Source: Cristatella mucedo (taxonomy: Eukaryota > Bryozoa > Phylactolaemata > Cristatellidae). From it: DNA of 64,000 nucleotides. The stretch lies in NCBI GenBank assembly GCA_009760855.2, contig WPIO01000084.1:430501-494500 (forward strand). Reading direction: 5' to 3'. The notes beneath the pieces were generated by a model. That model worked only from the letters and a program-made list of their open reading frames with translations, was not told where the DNA came from and made no database searches. This document shows positions 22,006 to 34,760 of this stretch, piece by piece. Every line of letters starts with the position of its first letter. Position 1 is the first letter of the stretch. A program made the translations under genes and the position numbers.

Positions 22006-23987
22006 ATACAAAACAAGGTTGCCACTAACTAGTGGTCATGGGTGCCTTTTATGTGTGCTTAATGTGCATGTCTAAGGATGAAATCTTGTCTGTCGAAATC
22101 CATTGTTTTCTGTTTCTCTCGAACCAATTTCGATACAGCAAGTGGACTGATATGTTATCCTGTAATTGTGCTTTGCAAAAGATCCAGTATTCTAATTATT
22201 ATTTTTGTATGTTATATTCATATTCTTAAACTACTTGCTCTCCATACAAATGGCCAACTAGCCAGCATAGATCCCTGTGATTTGCAATTGACGAAAATAA
22301 GGCGAGGTATACTTATTGTAGGATTAAAAATTCTCAAAGTCAAGATTTACTTCTTATTACCTAAAGTTCTGGAATTAAAAAGTTGCGTTAAGGACAGCAA
22401 ACACCACTTTTATCTCCACGGCATTCAGGCTGCACCTTTACAGCAATGCACAGAGACAAGTGTGAAGCCATCTAATCTTTCCTTCAACGATTGCCCGTCC
22501 CTGTTTTCGACGTGAATCCATTAACTCTCTTAATAGCCTTCGCAAGTAACACCGCTCATTTCCAATTTCAAAACCCACTGGGAGATTCCTTTCAGTAGAA
22601 CTTCAACAAAACCATATTTAGATTTGGTTTTAACCCATTAGTGACGCCACTCAAAAATTTCCGCCAGCACTGATGTGGACCATCTGACAGCCCTTGTCTT
22701 CTACACTTGTCTCCTTCTTTAAGTCTGTCTCTATTGAACTCTCCGACAAATTCTTGTGCTCAGCTTGTTGAAGATCAAAGCGCTTATCAAATTCCTCTAA
22801 ATGTATCAATAAATTAATAAAAAAGCTTTGTTACTGTGGAGCAATATTTTGAAACCAAATCCAAGTTATCGGTTAAGTACATCCCCCTCTAAAAACAGAC
22901 TTAGTGAGAAAACGCATCTGTTAGCCAGTCATAGATCAGGAAAGTAGTAGCAACGTGTTTCCATTCTTTCCTCGGCCATTCCTAAGCACGACAATTCAAG
23001 AATTTGGAGGCTATCAGCTAAAGAATTACATCAATTTATCGGATATAACTAGCAATTGCATTTGTGATCCAGAGCTGCCAAGAGCTCATGAAACGATAGG
23101 CTACGGAATTAAACTCACTGTTGTAACTAACTCTTTTGGTGTCTGTCTACTTGTTTACCCTTGATGGTTTAACGGCACTTGAAATATTAAATTATTCCCT
23201 ATTCTTGTTTTCACACCAAGATACCCTGAGAGCTGTGCTAATATAAGACATGTCCTCGATTCAAAACATCATCTTGTATACTATGTAAATGGTTGTCATC
23301 GCCTGGAGAATACTGAAACTATTTGTAACCACTTATTATGGTCTTTGGCCCACATCCGTGACGAATTCGATGTTCTTGAAAGCTGATTTCAATGCCAATT
23401 ACATCACTGCTTCGCCGCCCAACTGTCAGATGCGCGGAATTTACAAGTAAAAGTCCAGTTCGACAAGAGTGAGGCAGTCAAGCTAGCACCAAGTTGCTGA
23501 AATTGTATCTACTTTACTGCAACTCTCTTTATTCAGAATTTCAAGCAAGTTCCCTTAATTGTGTACAACCAGTGCATAATTCAGCAGCTCTTCAAGCATG
23601 TCGTCAATAGCATGCCGCATAATCAGACTGTTTGTAATTAATTTGCCCTCTCATTATTCAAATCAACCTCAAATTGATCTTTCTAGGCGGCATATTGCTT
23701 CATCCGCTTGCAACAGCTTAACTTCGAGACCACTAAGAGCCTTTGTGGATACCAACAAGCAGCTCAGCAATTGTAGTTCTCTGAACGTTCCTCATACATT
23801 ATTGCATTATTTTTGTATTTAGAAATTCATCTACTGTATATCGAATGTCTATAGACTGCCGGTTGCTTCTATCGCCAAATGCGTGTTTGCCTTCTTCCTT
23901 TAAATCTCAGCTAACATCGTAACTGTTCAACATAGTTCTCAATGAACCCAAGATGACACGCCTTATGCGATCTTTTGTGGTTTACAC
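22006..23987. other. Unassigned sequence
   Basis: A 145-codon open frame on the + strand (22078-22515) has no motif, an ordinary ATG and no homology I can see, so I do not call it a gene. No known repeat is recognised. Confidence 0.35.
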
Positions 23988-24355
23988 ACTTATCTGTGCA
24001 TGATTAGGGGAATGCCACAAACCGGCGGTAATAAAAAATAGCTGCACACTATTTCTCATTGTATGCTTTTGAACGATAAGAGTAATTTTGTGTCGTTTGA
24101 ATCGAGCCATAAGAGAACTAAGACTCCACCCGGACCCTGTTTAGTTCTCGGAAAAACACTAAACTATAATAACTTATCCATGCATGATTAGGGAAATGCC
24201 CCTAACCGGTGTTAATAACACATAGTAGGCCATACTGTTTTATTATATTCTTTCGAATGCTAAGAATAATGTTGTGTCCTATGAATCGAGCCGAAGAAGA
24301 ACAAAGTCTCCACGCAGAGGCTGTTTGACTCTCAGAAACACAGTGAAAAATTATG
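23988..24355. repeat. Diverged tandem duplication, period about 184 bp
   Basis: TGCATGATTAGGGGAATGCC at 23997 is repeated as TGCATGATTAGGGAAATGCC at 24181. Shared downstream blocks include TAAGAGTAAT / TAAGAATAAT, TGAATCGAGCC and CTCGGAAAAACACT / CTCAGAAACACAGT. The two units have clearly drifted apart. The unit is found nowhere else in the window. Confidence 0.85.
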
Positions 24356-24363
24356 ATGGTGAT

Positions 24364-26000
24364 ACATTGTACATAACACCCAAAGAGAACGCTATCTCTT
24401 TCTAGGCACTTTAAATTAGCTACAAAGAAAACAAGATCAACTGATTAGTGTTAGCATATTCGTTAAACAACAAGAGTAACATAGCAGTGGGCCATGCCAG
24501 TTTGGTTAGTGGCAGCACACAGTGTCATCATGCATAAGTACATAAAGATCGAATCACATGACTCACTAAATGCGATCATAAATAAGTGTGTGTTTATTTT
24601 TTTTAATGTGGACAAGTCAGATCACGTTCCAAGTCGGGAGTGAATTGCAGGTTATGGAAGCGTACGAACAAAAGGCATAGTCTCAAAAGGATTAGAGATT
24701 TGTATGAGGTATAAGTAAGCAGTTAGATTCTGAAAACCTTGTGGCACCATGCTAATCTTGGAAAAAAGTAGACTGGATAAGTAGGCTGGAGCCAAAAAAT
24801 CGAGGGACTTAAAAGTGAGTGACAAAACCTTGAAGTTGATGCTTTGATTGACTGGGAGCCAGTGCAGGTCGGCGAGAACTGGTGTGATGTGGCAACAGCA
24901 AGGCTCACGACTGACAAGCCTAGCTGTAGAGTTTTCTACCAGCTACATGCGCCTGAATTCACAGGCCGGTGATGAGGTCGTCTAATCAGTGGTTACTTTG
25001 CAAAATGACAGCTATTTTTTCCGAAGATGCAATAGGGGATATGCTGGCAGAACCGGTTTTGGGCGTTGGCCTTTACAGTTTTCGTATCACACTTGGTTTG
25101 CCCATAAATAGTATGTTGGTTTTATCGCAATTTTATTCTAAGATAATTTGCTGTACTCCATGTGGGATTTCATCAATACATCCAGCAAGGGAGTTGATAG
25201 AATTCGACGTACTTAACGGACGGGAAAGGTGAAAGTAAAGGTACAACTGAGTGTTATCTGTATAGAACTGAAAGCCCAGATCGTGCATTGAAATCACATC
25301 GGCAAGAAGGATAGTATAGACTGTGAATAGAATAGGAGCAGCACAAGAGTCCTGACATACACCATATTTTGGATGTTCGTAATATGATCTTTGTCGATTC
25401 ACATACATACTCCGAATTCTCCCACTGAGATAGGATCTGAACAATTGCAATGCAGTGCCACTGATGCCAAGGCGAGACGACAGGCGCTCAAGAAGGACCT
25501 TGGCGATTGATATTATCAAAAGCAGGATAAAAGACTGAGCAAAACGAGCTCAGATAATCTACCTAAGTCTGAATTGCCAAGTTGGCCGTTATACATGAAA
25601 AGCAATGCAGACTCTTTGGAATTATCAGCTTTTAAACAGACCGGAACTTATTAGCCAGATTTGAAGTTTGAATATATGAGTTCAGCCGGTCTGCCACGAC
25701 TCATTCTAGAGTCTTTGATAAGAACAGTAAACGAGAGATTGGGCGGAATTTTCTCAAGTTCTTTTCGTAAAGCGTTGCTTTATTGAGTCAAGGCCTTAAA
25801 GTAGCCTTTTTGATAGGTGCTGGTACATGACCTGAGGCTAATAACATATTTAGGATGCTAGTTGTGCAAAACAGCAGCAGGTCAATGCATCCTAAAAGCA
25901 GGACAGTGCTTCAAAGGAATAGTTGTCTTCTTTGATTTAGATTTGAACTTAAGGATAAGGTCACTAGTGCACTGCTTGAATGTAGATATTGAGATGCTGC
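24364..26000 (-). mobile_element. LINE A copy, long, decayed, without (ATT)n tail
   Basis: From the terminal stem-loop (CACCCAAAGAGAACGCTATCTC) the minus strand runs through the 3' UTR and the C-terminal domain. It then reaches a reverse-transcriptase core with the catalytic box decayed to FYTDNTQLYL. Beyond that is a region shared only with the copies at 4794-6925 and 29283-30885. A 128-codon piece at 25133-25519 is still open. The catalytic YADD is read as YTDN, so the enzyme would be inactive. Confidence 0.85.
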
Positions 26001-27454
26001 ACGGAATTGAGGGAGATAATTCTGGCGGAATGCCACCGTCTTACGGTTGGACTCATTGACCTTGCTTATATTTTCGAAAAATAAACAACATTTTTGAATC
26101 AAACTTAGCTAGCCCACAACTAAAAACACTGCATAGCAAGCTAAAACGAACAAATAAGAACAAAGTCAAGGCCTCTATCTTGTTGAGTCCGCTGTGAATA
26201 ACGTGGAATGACTCATGCTCATTCCAGTGCTCAGAGCACACAAAATGCAATTATTGCTATTTCAATGGGGTTCACACGAGCAGCCTATTAATCTAGCTCT
26301 TCGTAGAATTTCACTAAAATTTGACTATCGTTTATCTTGCAGTGAATTTAATAGATTGCAAATACAGATTTTTTGCTTTCTAGTGCTCCATGCAAGCAAA
26401 TTAGTGATGCTACTTTATATAATAGCTATATTTTGCCATATTCTGACAGGCATGCAGACAGAGCTCATGGGATCGTTGCAAAATTAACCTTTTTATTAGT
26501 ACTCACAAAGAGAAATAGGTAAGTTACCACAGGATACTTGTGTGGGTCGTTTACTAATTAAGTAGTTTGAATAGTCAATTATTAAATGTTTGAGGATCAT
26601 TGAACGCATTTTAATTAGAGTAAATAAAGGACTGTAAGCTTGATTGTGCAAAATTTGGTGAATAGTTATTTGGTTCTATTACTGCAGCTTGAATCATTGA
26701 GTCGTTAATATATCATTTGACACTTGTTAGCTTTCCGAATGGACAGATGCTCATATGCTATTCAATTGCTTAGGTTTAAAATTAATCAAGATGTTTTGAA
26801 TTAAACAGTTTTAAAACACAGATATGGTAAATATTGTTAAATGCGGAAATTTAAGAAAATTATCTTTTGTGTGTTCTTTTTCTTATTTAAATCAATGGCT
26901 GTCGAATCAAACTTAATAATAAATGAATCTACGTTTTTACTACAATTTTAGGTCCGCCGCCATATTTTACACAAGGTATATCTTCCAACAGAACTTCGTA
27001 ATAAAAATTCGTCCAGATGCAAGTACGACAAATTGGATTTTAATGCCGTTAGTAAAAGCCAAGAAAGTTAGACGTGACAGAATAATTGCAGAGAGCAGGC
27101 TTCATTTTGAGTAACACTTCTCAAAAGTTCGAAGACTGCTTTCACATCGTATACATGGAGGCTCAGGAATGTCGATTATACGCAGTGCAAGACACAATCT
27201 TGTAAAATCATTTTTTTAGCGTGGTTGAAATCTTTTAATTGCTCCATCGGTAACTGATTGAAATATTTGTGTTTCTAAGCTTTAACAAGGCTATGCTCGT
27301 GTGGCGTCAAATTGCCAAATATACTGATACAGCACTATTGGTTTTGTCATAACTACAGGTTTTCAGGAAGCTCTGTTTTTTGTCTAGACAGACTGGCTGA
27401 AACTAAATTTTTAGTATTAATAATATTATATTTGTATAGCACATTTGCCGAAAT
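26001..27454. other. Unassigned sequence
   Basis: No coding exon or repeat family is recognised between the LINE A copy and the LINE B copy. Confidence 0.35.
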
Positions 27455-28759
27455 ATTTAATGTATCTCAGTCTATAACTCCACAAAGCCCTGAAGATTAT
27501 GCGGGTGTGAACCCCGAGAGTTTTAAATGGCTCACTCACAGCCTAAGCTGCTCTCGGTATGCATTCAGTAGCCAACAGACTTCATCTTCACTCAGCAAAG
27601 AGAAAGTGGGAAGCATGGCTGAGTCGGGAAAGCAGTTGAGGTAGTGAATAGCATGGAAGTAGCAGCTCAGACCCTCTGGAAACAGTGAGCCATTGTAGGC
27701 AGCAGGAGAGTAGTTGTCGTTGCGTAAGAATCGTGGCAGCGAGTTCAACAGTCCAGAACTAGCAGAGCTAATGCTTATGTCACAATAGGTCTTTATGCGA
27801 AGGAAGGGGACAGCTAATTTATTCTCCAAACAGGACCTAAGGGCGCGAGGAGGCTGAAACTTGTACAACAGTTCAGCTAGCTGGTGGCGGGCCTTGTGGC
27901 TCAGCATAAGAACTGTACTCTATATCGTTGATCAACCGGCAGCCATCCCAGCTTATTAAGCAAAGGCATCACGTGGTCGAACCTCTTGGACTTGAAAACT
28001 AGGCTTACAGCCGTATTCATAACCAGCGACAGATGCCTAGCTGCTTTATTCAGTAACCGAGCCCAAAGGGAATAACATTAATCTAGGGAAGGCATAACTA
28101 ATGTGCTCGTTATTATTTTTTGCAAGCCACCATGGAAGACAGATCCTTCCCGTAGATAGCGATCGGAAGTGATGCAAGCTGTGCAAGGGGTTTTCTGAAT
28201 AACGCTTTAAAATTCAGGCAACGGCCAAAAACGACACCTAAATTTTGGGCACGTAGTGATGATCGCACAACAGCATCACCTATTAGAAAAGCAAAGCCTT
28301 TTAATTCAGGTACACGCTTAGGGTGTGCTATGAGCAGCAGTTCTGTTTTATCATTATTTATTTTCAAGAAATTTTCAACATCCTGAATCAAATGTCGGCA
28401 AGGCAAGCATTTGGTTTATCAGTTGCTACTGCTGATTCCGACAGTTTGAATTACAAATATAGCTGAGTATCGTCGGCGTCAAAGTTATATCCTATTCCGT
28501 CAACGTTAATCAATTTTTCCACAGGTTGAGTATAAATAGAGAACTGCCTAAGAACCAAAGGTGGACCATAAAGGGACTCCACAGGTAACCGGTCGCGTTG
28601 GGTGAGGCTGAAAGTCCCAATGACACGGATTGAACGCCAACAGACCAGTACGATTCAAACCACGTTTGTTCCTCTTCTGCCAGACAGATCGTTATTCTCA
28701 ATCGTTCAAGTTGGACATTGTGGTCATTGGTATCGAAGGCAGCTGATAAGTAAATAAAT
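27455..28759 (-). mobile_element. LINE B copy, 3' part, interrupted by SINE A
   Basis: The minus strand has the LINE B 3' end (TTAATGTATCTCAGTCTATAACTCC) and the C-terminal domain (27536-27907 open). It then shows the NDKTELLLIAHPKRVPELKGF block (28113-28406) and the region around the catalytic box. It aligns with the long copy at 58583-62480 until GTATCGAAGGCAGCTGATAA. Confidence 0.88.
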
Positions 28760-28896
28760 AAAATTCATTTATATAGCGCCCCAAGAGAACAATATGCATT
28801 CAGGCGCATCGCATATGCCTCGGGGCTCGAGCCCACAACCTCAGTTAGTCCTTGGTCGGGGCGAGCACCTTAAACGCTAGACCAAACCAGCTCGGC
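28760..28896 (-). mobile_element. SINE A copy 2, nested in LINE B
   Basis: On the minus strand it begins GCCGAGCTGGTTTGGTCTAG, with a B-box-like GTGGGCTCGAGCCCCG. It ends with GCGCTATATAAATGAATTT. LINE B sequence continues on both sides, so the SINE came later. Confidence 0.9.
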
Positions 28897-29262
28897 GATT
28901 GATATTGTAGAAGTAGAGAGTGGCGTTTATGTCTTCGCTGCAGCATAGAATATCATTTGCTACACTGCAGAGTTCGGTTTCAGTGAAGTGCTGACGCTTG
29001 AAACTGATTCGTTTTTGACATTTCATTCTTTTCAATATCTGCTACCACCTGCTTAGTGTAAATGTTTTCAAGAATCTTTGATTAAAAATAGAACAATGGA
29101 AAATCGGAGGTAATTTGCAAGGACCTCAGTATCTAATCCAGGCTTTTGAAGTATAGGTATAACGATTTTAGATTTGAAGGACTTGGGTATGACCCCTTTT
29201 TCCAAAGAAGCATTAAAAATCTCAGCTGTAACATTCGCAAGTAGTAGATAGAGTTTAAGAAG
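28897..29262 (-). mobile_element. LINE B copy, continuation upstream of the nested SINE
   Basis: It continues the reverse-transcriptase N-terminal part: the equivalents of IFNASLGKGV, VPKSFKSAIV and ILKKPGLDTEVLANYR. It ends abruptly at 29262, where a LINE A copy begins. Confidence 0.82.
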
Positions 29263-29282
29263 GTACCTGCAAACGGAGGATG

Positions 29283-30885
29283 AATCACAAAGACCCACCG
29301 AAATCGAAAACAAACGAATGCATTTAAGCTTTTTTTAAATGTCGCTATATGTTAGGGGATGTTGTGACATGCGTCCTTAGTGGGTTTAAGTTATGGAAGC
29401 TCAGGAAGTAAATATATGGTTGCCAATGGTTTGAAGGTGCAAGGTATGCGGAAATAGTTAGAATCAGTTCAGGGGGTTGCACAATTCTTCGCTGGTGGAG
29501 AAATAGATGGGATAGGTAGGCTGGAGCCAGAAAATGAAGAGACCTTGAAGTAAAAGACAGAACCTTGATTTAGTTGTTCTTTGTTGGCACCCTGTGCAGG
29601 TCGGCGACCAAAGGTGTGATGAGGCAATCGTGATGCTTGCGACAGACAAGCCTAGCTGCCGAGCTTTGCACCAACTGTATGCACCTGATGGCACAGACCG
29701 TTGGATCAGCAAGCAGTTAGTTACAGAAGTCGAAGTGAAGTGTCACAAATACATGGCCTAATTTAAATGTGGTATCCCAGCCTAAACAAGCCCGAATTTG
29801 AGCAAGGTTATTCAGCTGAAATTAAGTAGACTTGACTGTCGAGCTGATGCAGTCGTCTAATGAAAGGTCACTTTGGAACTCAAAGTCTAGATTAGTGCAA
29901 ATTCAACCGGAGATGTTCTGGGAAAGCCAATTTTGAGCTTTGAGTTTGCCAATTTCCGATTAAAGCTTTGTGTGCCCATAACAAGCGTGCTGGTTATGTC
30001 TTCATGCAACCGAAGAAAGTTTGCTGCCGTCCGTATGCAGATGTCATCAATACATACATCGACGGTGTGTGAATAATTAGATGTGCTCGAAGGCTGAGAT
30101 GGACCACAGAGAAGATACAGCTGAGTGGAATCTGCACAGAAGTAAAAGACTCGATTGCTCTTCTCGATCGTATCGGTAAGAGTGAGCCTAAAAACTATAA
30201 AAATAGGCTGATCAAGCACAGAGCTTTGAGGTAACCTGAACTTAAGCGTTTCCTCGGATGGTCACTGTACGGTCACATCAATACTCTGGAGACTTCCACT
30301 GAGACACGACCTGAACCATTGCAGCACAGTGACAGTGATTTCTAACGGGTGATTCAAAACACTCAAAAAAGACTTTGTGATCAATAGTATCAAATGCTGC
30401 CGAAAGATCAAGCAGGGCCACCGGAGAGACCAGTCGTGAGAAGGTTTATTATACACCAGTTTCACATGCTAAACAATGCTGAATCTGTGAGGTCATTAGC
30501 TCGTCACCCAGACTAGAACTAACTTTCTAGGTTTGAAGTCTCAATGTAAGAGTTCAGTTGGCCTGCCATAACTCGTTCTAGTGTCTTTAAAAGGAACGAA
30601 AATAGATAGACTAAAGGAAACTGCTCAAGTTCTTTTTGTCTAGCGTTGCTTTCTTAATTATCGGTCTGACTGCAATGTTTTTGAAAGGTCCAGGGACCTG
30701 AATTGAGGCTAAGGACGTATTTATTTAGTTAGGGATCCAGGCCAGTAGCAGATCTAAGCATCGTAGAAGTAGTACGGTACAAACAGGGTCTAGAGGGCTA
30801 CAATTCTTCTTTGACTGTGTGATTTATTTTATGATAAGGTCACTCGTGGCCTCCTTGAATGTAAACATCGAGGTAGTGGGCGTAA
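29283..30885 (-). mobile_element. LINE A copy lacking its 3' UTR and tail
   Basis: The match starts at GATGAATCACAAAGACCC, where coding sequence ends in other copies. The terminal stem-loop and (ATT)n are therefore absent. Upstream it covers the C-terminal domain, a decayed FCADSTQLYL catalytic box and the 5' region shared with 24364-26000. Loss of the 3' end suggests a later deletion or rearrangement at the LINE B junction. Confidence 0.82.
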
Positions 30886-30924
30886 GTGATGGATGTGAGT
30901 CTATTGTTGATGTAATTGAGGAAT

Positions 30925-30985
30925 TGGACACCAGATGTGGTGTCCAGATGTGGTGTCCAGATGTGGAGTCCAGATGTCCAGAGAT
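30925..30985. repeat. Short tandem repeat, unit TGGTGTCCAGATG
   Basis: CCAGATGTGG-type units are repeated three to four times with small changes (GTGTCC, GTGTCC, GAGTCC). Confidence 0.85.
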
Positions 30986-32831
30986 GGATGGTGATACCCC
31001 ATGGATGAACATTCATTCAAGACATTTTCGCCTCTGCATTCCCTTCGATATCCCTGCAGCTCTCATAGAAGCCTGCAGTTAGTTCAATTGCATTAGGCAT
31101 GCATAGGAACACACGTGATGTGCAGTTGAGTTAGGTATTCTTTAGGAGAAAGCAAGCCGCTATGTTGACAATATGGAGTATATTAATGCCGAATCTAGAA
31201 ATTAGCTAGGGAAAGAGAGCTCAACATCAGCGAATTGTTACGTGATTCCTACTTCTTAAATGCTGCATAGAAAATCTAGTTTCATATATCACACTTTCCC
31301 CACACGTTACGGTGGTGCAATTTTATTTAACTACTTTTAAACAATCAGTGGCCTCCGCTGTTTTGGCTGCAATAGCCTATATCATTACCAGTCAGGCAAT
31401 TAGGTAAAGACAGCATTCCTTGTGTGCTTTTAATACATTGCTATTCATACGGCATATAGAAGACCTTTTGGCTTCGTAATTTAAAAATACATCGGAAAAA
31501 ACAGTCGTAGCTACCTTCCCATCCATTAGCTGAAACAGCAGTTTGAGTTTGTACTGTTAATCAGAGGTCAGGTAATTAATTCTGCCGCTGGGAACGCAAA
31601 TATGCTAATGTCTCTCTGCATTGCCAACTTCCTAATAATATTATTTTGTAATATATAACCACAAGATTGACTTAGCTTAAAAATTGAGCTTATGACAGAG
31701 GAGTGATCAGAAAGAAGAGAATTTCCCGTAGAGAAATGTATTCAGCTACTCACTGTAGAGGATGACTAGACTACACCAGCAAATAGTGGCTGCTCTAGGA
31801 CTTGCGTAACTTCCATGCTCACTGATTTCGAACGAGTTCTTTTTCATAAAATACTATAAATTTGGATATGAGTGAACCAAGCTCTAAAAAGAACTGTCTC
31901 GCATTACACTTGATTTGGCATTTCAAATAGTTATATTATTACGAAAAAGGTACAGCTGTGACGAGAGAACTTGCTGAAAATATCACATAGATGATTTTCC
32001 TATTTGCAGACATAGTTACAATATGCATTTTCATAGCTGTATTTAAGCGAGGAATTTTGCATCGAACTATAATAGAGTGATGGGCAGGATTTATAGTATC
32101 GTAATTTAATTAGGCATGGAAAGCTGTGGAGACTAATGTTTACTCTTAATTAATAAAAAAACAGCGATCAAAAAGGAAGTCAAAATGGCTGAGCCTATGC
32201 ACAGCTTTAAGCTCTCATAAAAGGTATTTGATTTCAAAATAAATTTTGGCAGAACGCTTAGCGGGTACATGCAAATCATAAAAAGTATTACTCTTAGTTC
32301 CTGGTGTAGAAATAGAACGTGGATTATCTTCCGGTGCTCTGTGGCAAGCATGGCAAGTTGATTCAAAGGTTCAGTGGATTTACATACATTACAGCTCATA
32401 GTGAAATTAGTCTATCGTAACCTTAAAAAATTACTTCTGAATTGTCTGTTTGTAGTTACAACATAATTAATGGGAGCATTCAATAATGGTAGCTGCAAGC
32501 TCAGTGCCATTGAATAAAGATCATGTCGTAATATCCACATAATTGACGCCTCACTATTGCACCTCCGTAACCGATGCTAAAGTAGTACAATGAGCTGTTG
32601 ATAAATGCGTCATTTGTCTCCCTCATTTAATGGAGTGTTGACAGATCTATGTACCAGTATTTTATGTCCGTAACCATACGAGCAGAACTATGAAGAGAGA
32701 GAGAGAGACATTTTATTATGGATGTATTCCATTATTCAGCACATTAGTAGAGGCAAATGCTTACCTAATCTATGTAAACCATTCAAAACATTTAGCTATT
32801 CAATATGCCGATTCCCATGCCCATCGTTCCC
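30986..32831. other. Unassigned sequence
   Basis: Mostly featureless. A 55-bp open stretch at 31349-31403 between TTTAAACAATCAG and ATTAG|GTAAAG could encode a hydrophobic segment; see findings. Confidence 0.35.
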
Positions 32832-33195
32832 ATAATAATAATAATACTAATATAGTTTGTAAAGAGCCCTCAGAGAACTCAATCTCTTTTTAGGCGCTTT
32901 ACATTTGCTTTAAAATAAACACGATCAATGCTGAGTGGTATCATGCTTGACAAACAACACTAATAACATGGTTAGGAATTACATGCACAGTGTCAGCATG
33001 AAAGTGCGGTTAGTGATAGCATGCAGCAGTGTCAGCATGCATAAGCACATAAAGGACGAATAACAGGAAACCACAAAATGCTGCGATAAATAGGTGCGCT
33101 TTAAATTTCATTTTGGATAAGCTTATGTCAAGGGATGTCGTGCTGGAAGTCGGAAGTGAGTTCAAGGCTTACGAATTGAAGATAAGATCTCTATG
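32832..33195 (-). mobile_element. LINE A 3' fragment
   Basis: It has an (ATT)n tail, the stem-loop GAGCCCTCAGAGAACTCAATCTC, 3' UTR and the last part of the C-terminal domain up to the GDRAF region. It is short and decayed. Confidence 0.82.
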
Positions 33196-33546
33196 TGGAA
33201 ACCAACGGCTGTGCCATACAAATGCAGCTCTCCACAACTCAAGAGCTGTAAAATTAAAAAATAGCAATAACCAAAGTCCTGAACATATTTTTTTTTAGCT
33301 TATGTAACCTCCAATGTCAAATAATGGTTTGGCATCCTATCAAGGATTACGTTGGTATTTTGTTTAGCGGAAAGATGAAAAGTAAAGTATAAAAACAATA
33401 GCAAGATGATCGTGCTTTTCGATTCCCACTCCAGGCTGCTCATCCAGTAGACTACCAGAATGCATCTGCCACAGCTACTGCCCAGTCCTAATAAACGGGG
33501 CGGTCCAGATCGCGGCCCATCTGTAGCTTATTCAACCACAGACAGT

Positions 33547-33995
<449 letters not shown>

Positions 33996-34607
33996 TTCAT
34001 AAGAGTACATATACGATGCATGGCTTAGTCCTTTATTATTAATACGAAACGCGGAGTAACTAAATTTGGGAACAGCGAACTGCCATCGGAGGACCCAAAG
34101 GCTGCATCAAAAAAATGTGGATCCTCATAGCTAGCACCAGGCAAGTAAACCTGTGTGAGCCTAATCAAGATGGATCCAGCTGGACCTATGCTAGCATTGA
34201 CCTTACCACTGTGCATTCTATTGAATTTAACTAGAATTCCCAGCCCTCTTTATTATATTCAAATTATTTATTTTCGGCTGCTGGGTCATAAACATGGCCA
34301 CCAGGCAAAGAAACTAGATGTCCTGGAGAACAAAAAATCATGGCTGCACGCCGATTTGCATACGTTTGCAATTAAATATATGCGTGCACATATAGCATCG
34401 CATAGTGGAACAGCATCGTGAGCTATTAGGAAAGTAAGTAGTTCTAGCATAAAAAACACAAGCGACCTGTGAAAATATGACCCATGAATTTCCATGCAGC
34501 CCAGGTTGAGTTGCCTGTATATCTAGTTAAGTATTTCAACATAAACTCTACTTTATTGCATAGCATTATAAAAAGATTAAAAGCGGCTGTAAGAATAAGT
34601 AAATACT
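33996..34607. other. Unassigned sequence
   Basis: An 88-codon + strand frame (34155-34421) has a hydrophobic start, but no motif or splice context. I do not call it. Confidence 0.35.
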
Positions 34608-34760
34608 AGCTGATTAAAAAGCCTCTTTTTATAGCAACAAAAGAGCCTTTCGGCTATCAACACCACTTGCAGCGGCTATAGAGGATTGTTCACAGCGGGA
34701 TTTGAACTCATGACATCGGGTCAGAGGTTGCAAAAAGCAACCACTATACCTAGTATGCCA
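34608..34760 (-). mobile_element. SINE B copy 1
   Basis: Read on the minus strand, it starts TGGCATACTAGGTATAGTGG. It has the B-box-like GAGTTCAAATCCC. It ends GATAGCCGAAAGGCTCTTTTG, then TTGCTATAAAAAGAGGC and TAATCAGCT. Head, B box and tail occur in the same order at 45860-46023. Confidence 0.85.

Noticed and set aside
22078-22515. 145-codon open frame on the + strand
   Set aside because: No motif, ordinary composition for AT-rich non-coding DNA and no splice or repeat context. Frames of this length are expected by chance.
34155-34421. 88-codon frame with a signal-peptide-like start
   Set aside because: The hydrophobic stretch is short and nothing downstream looks like a secreted protein.
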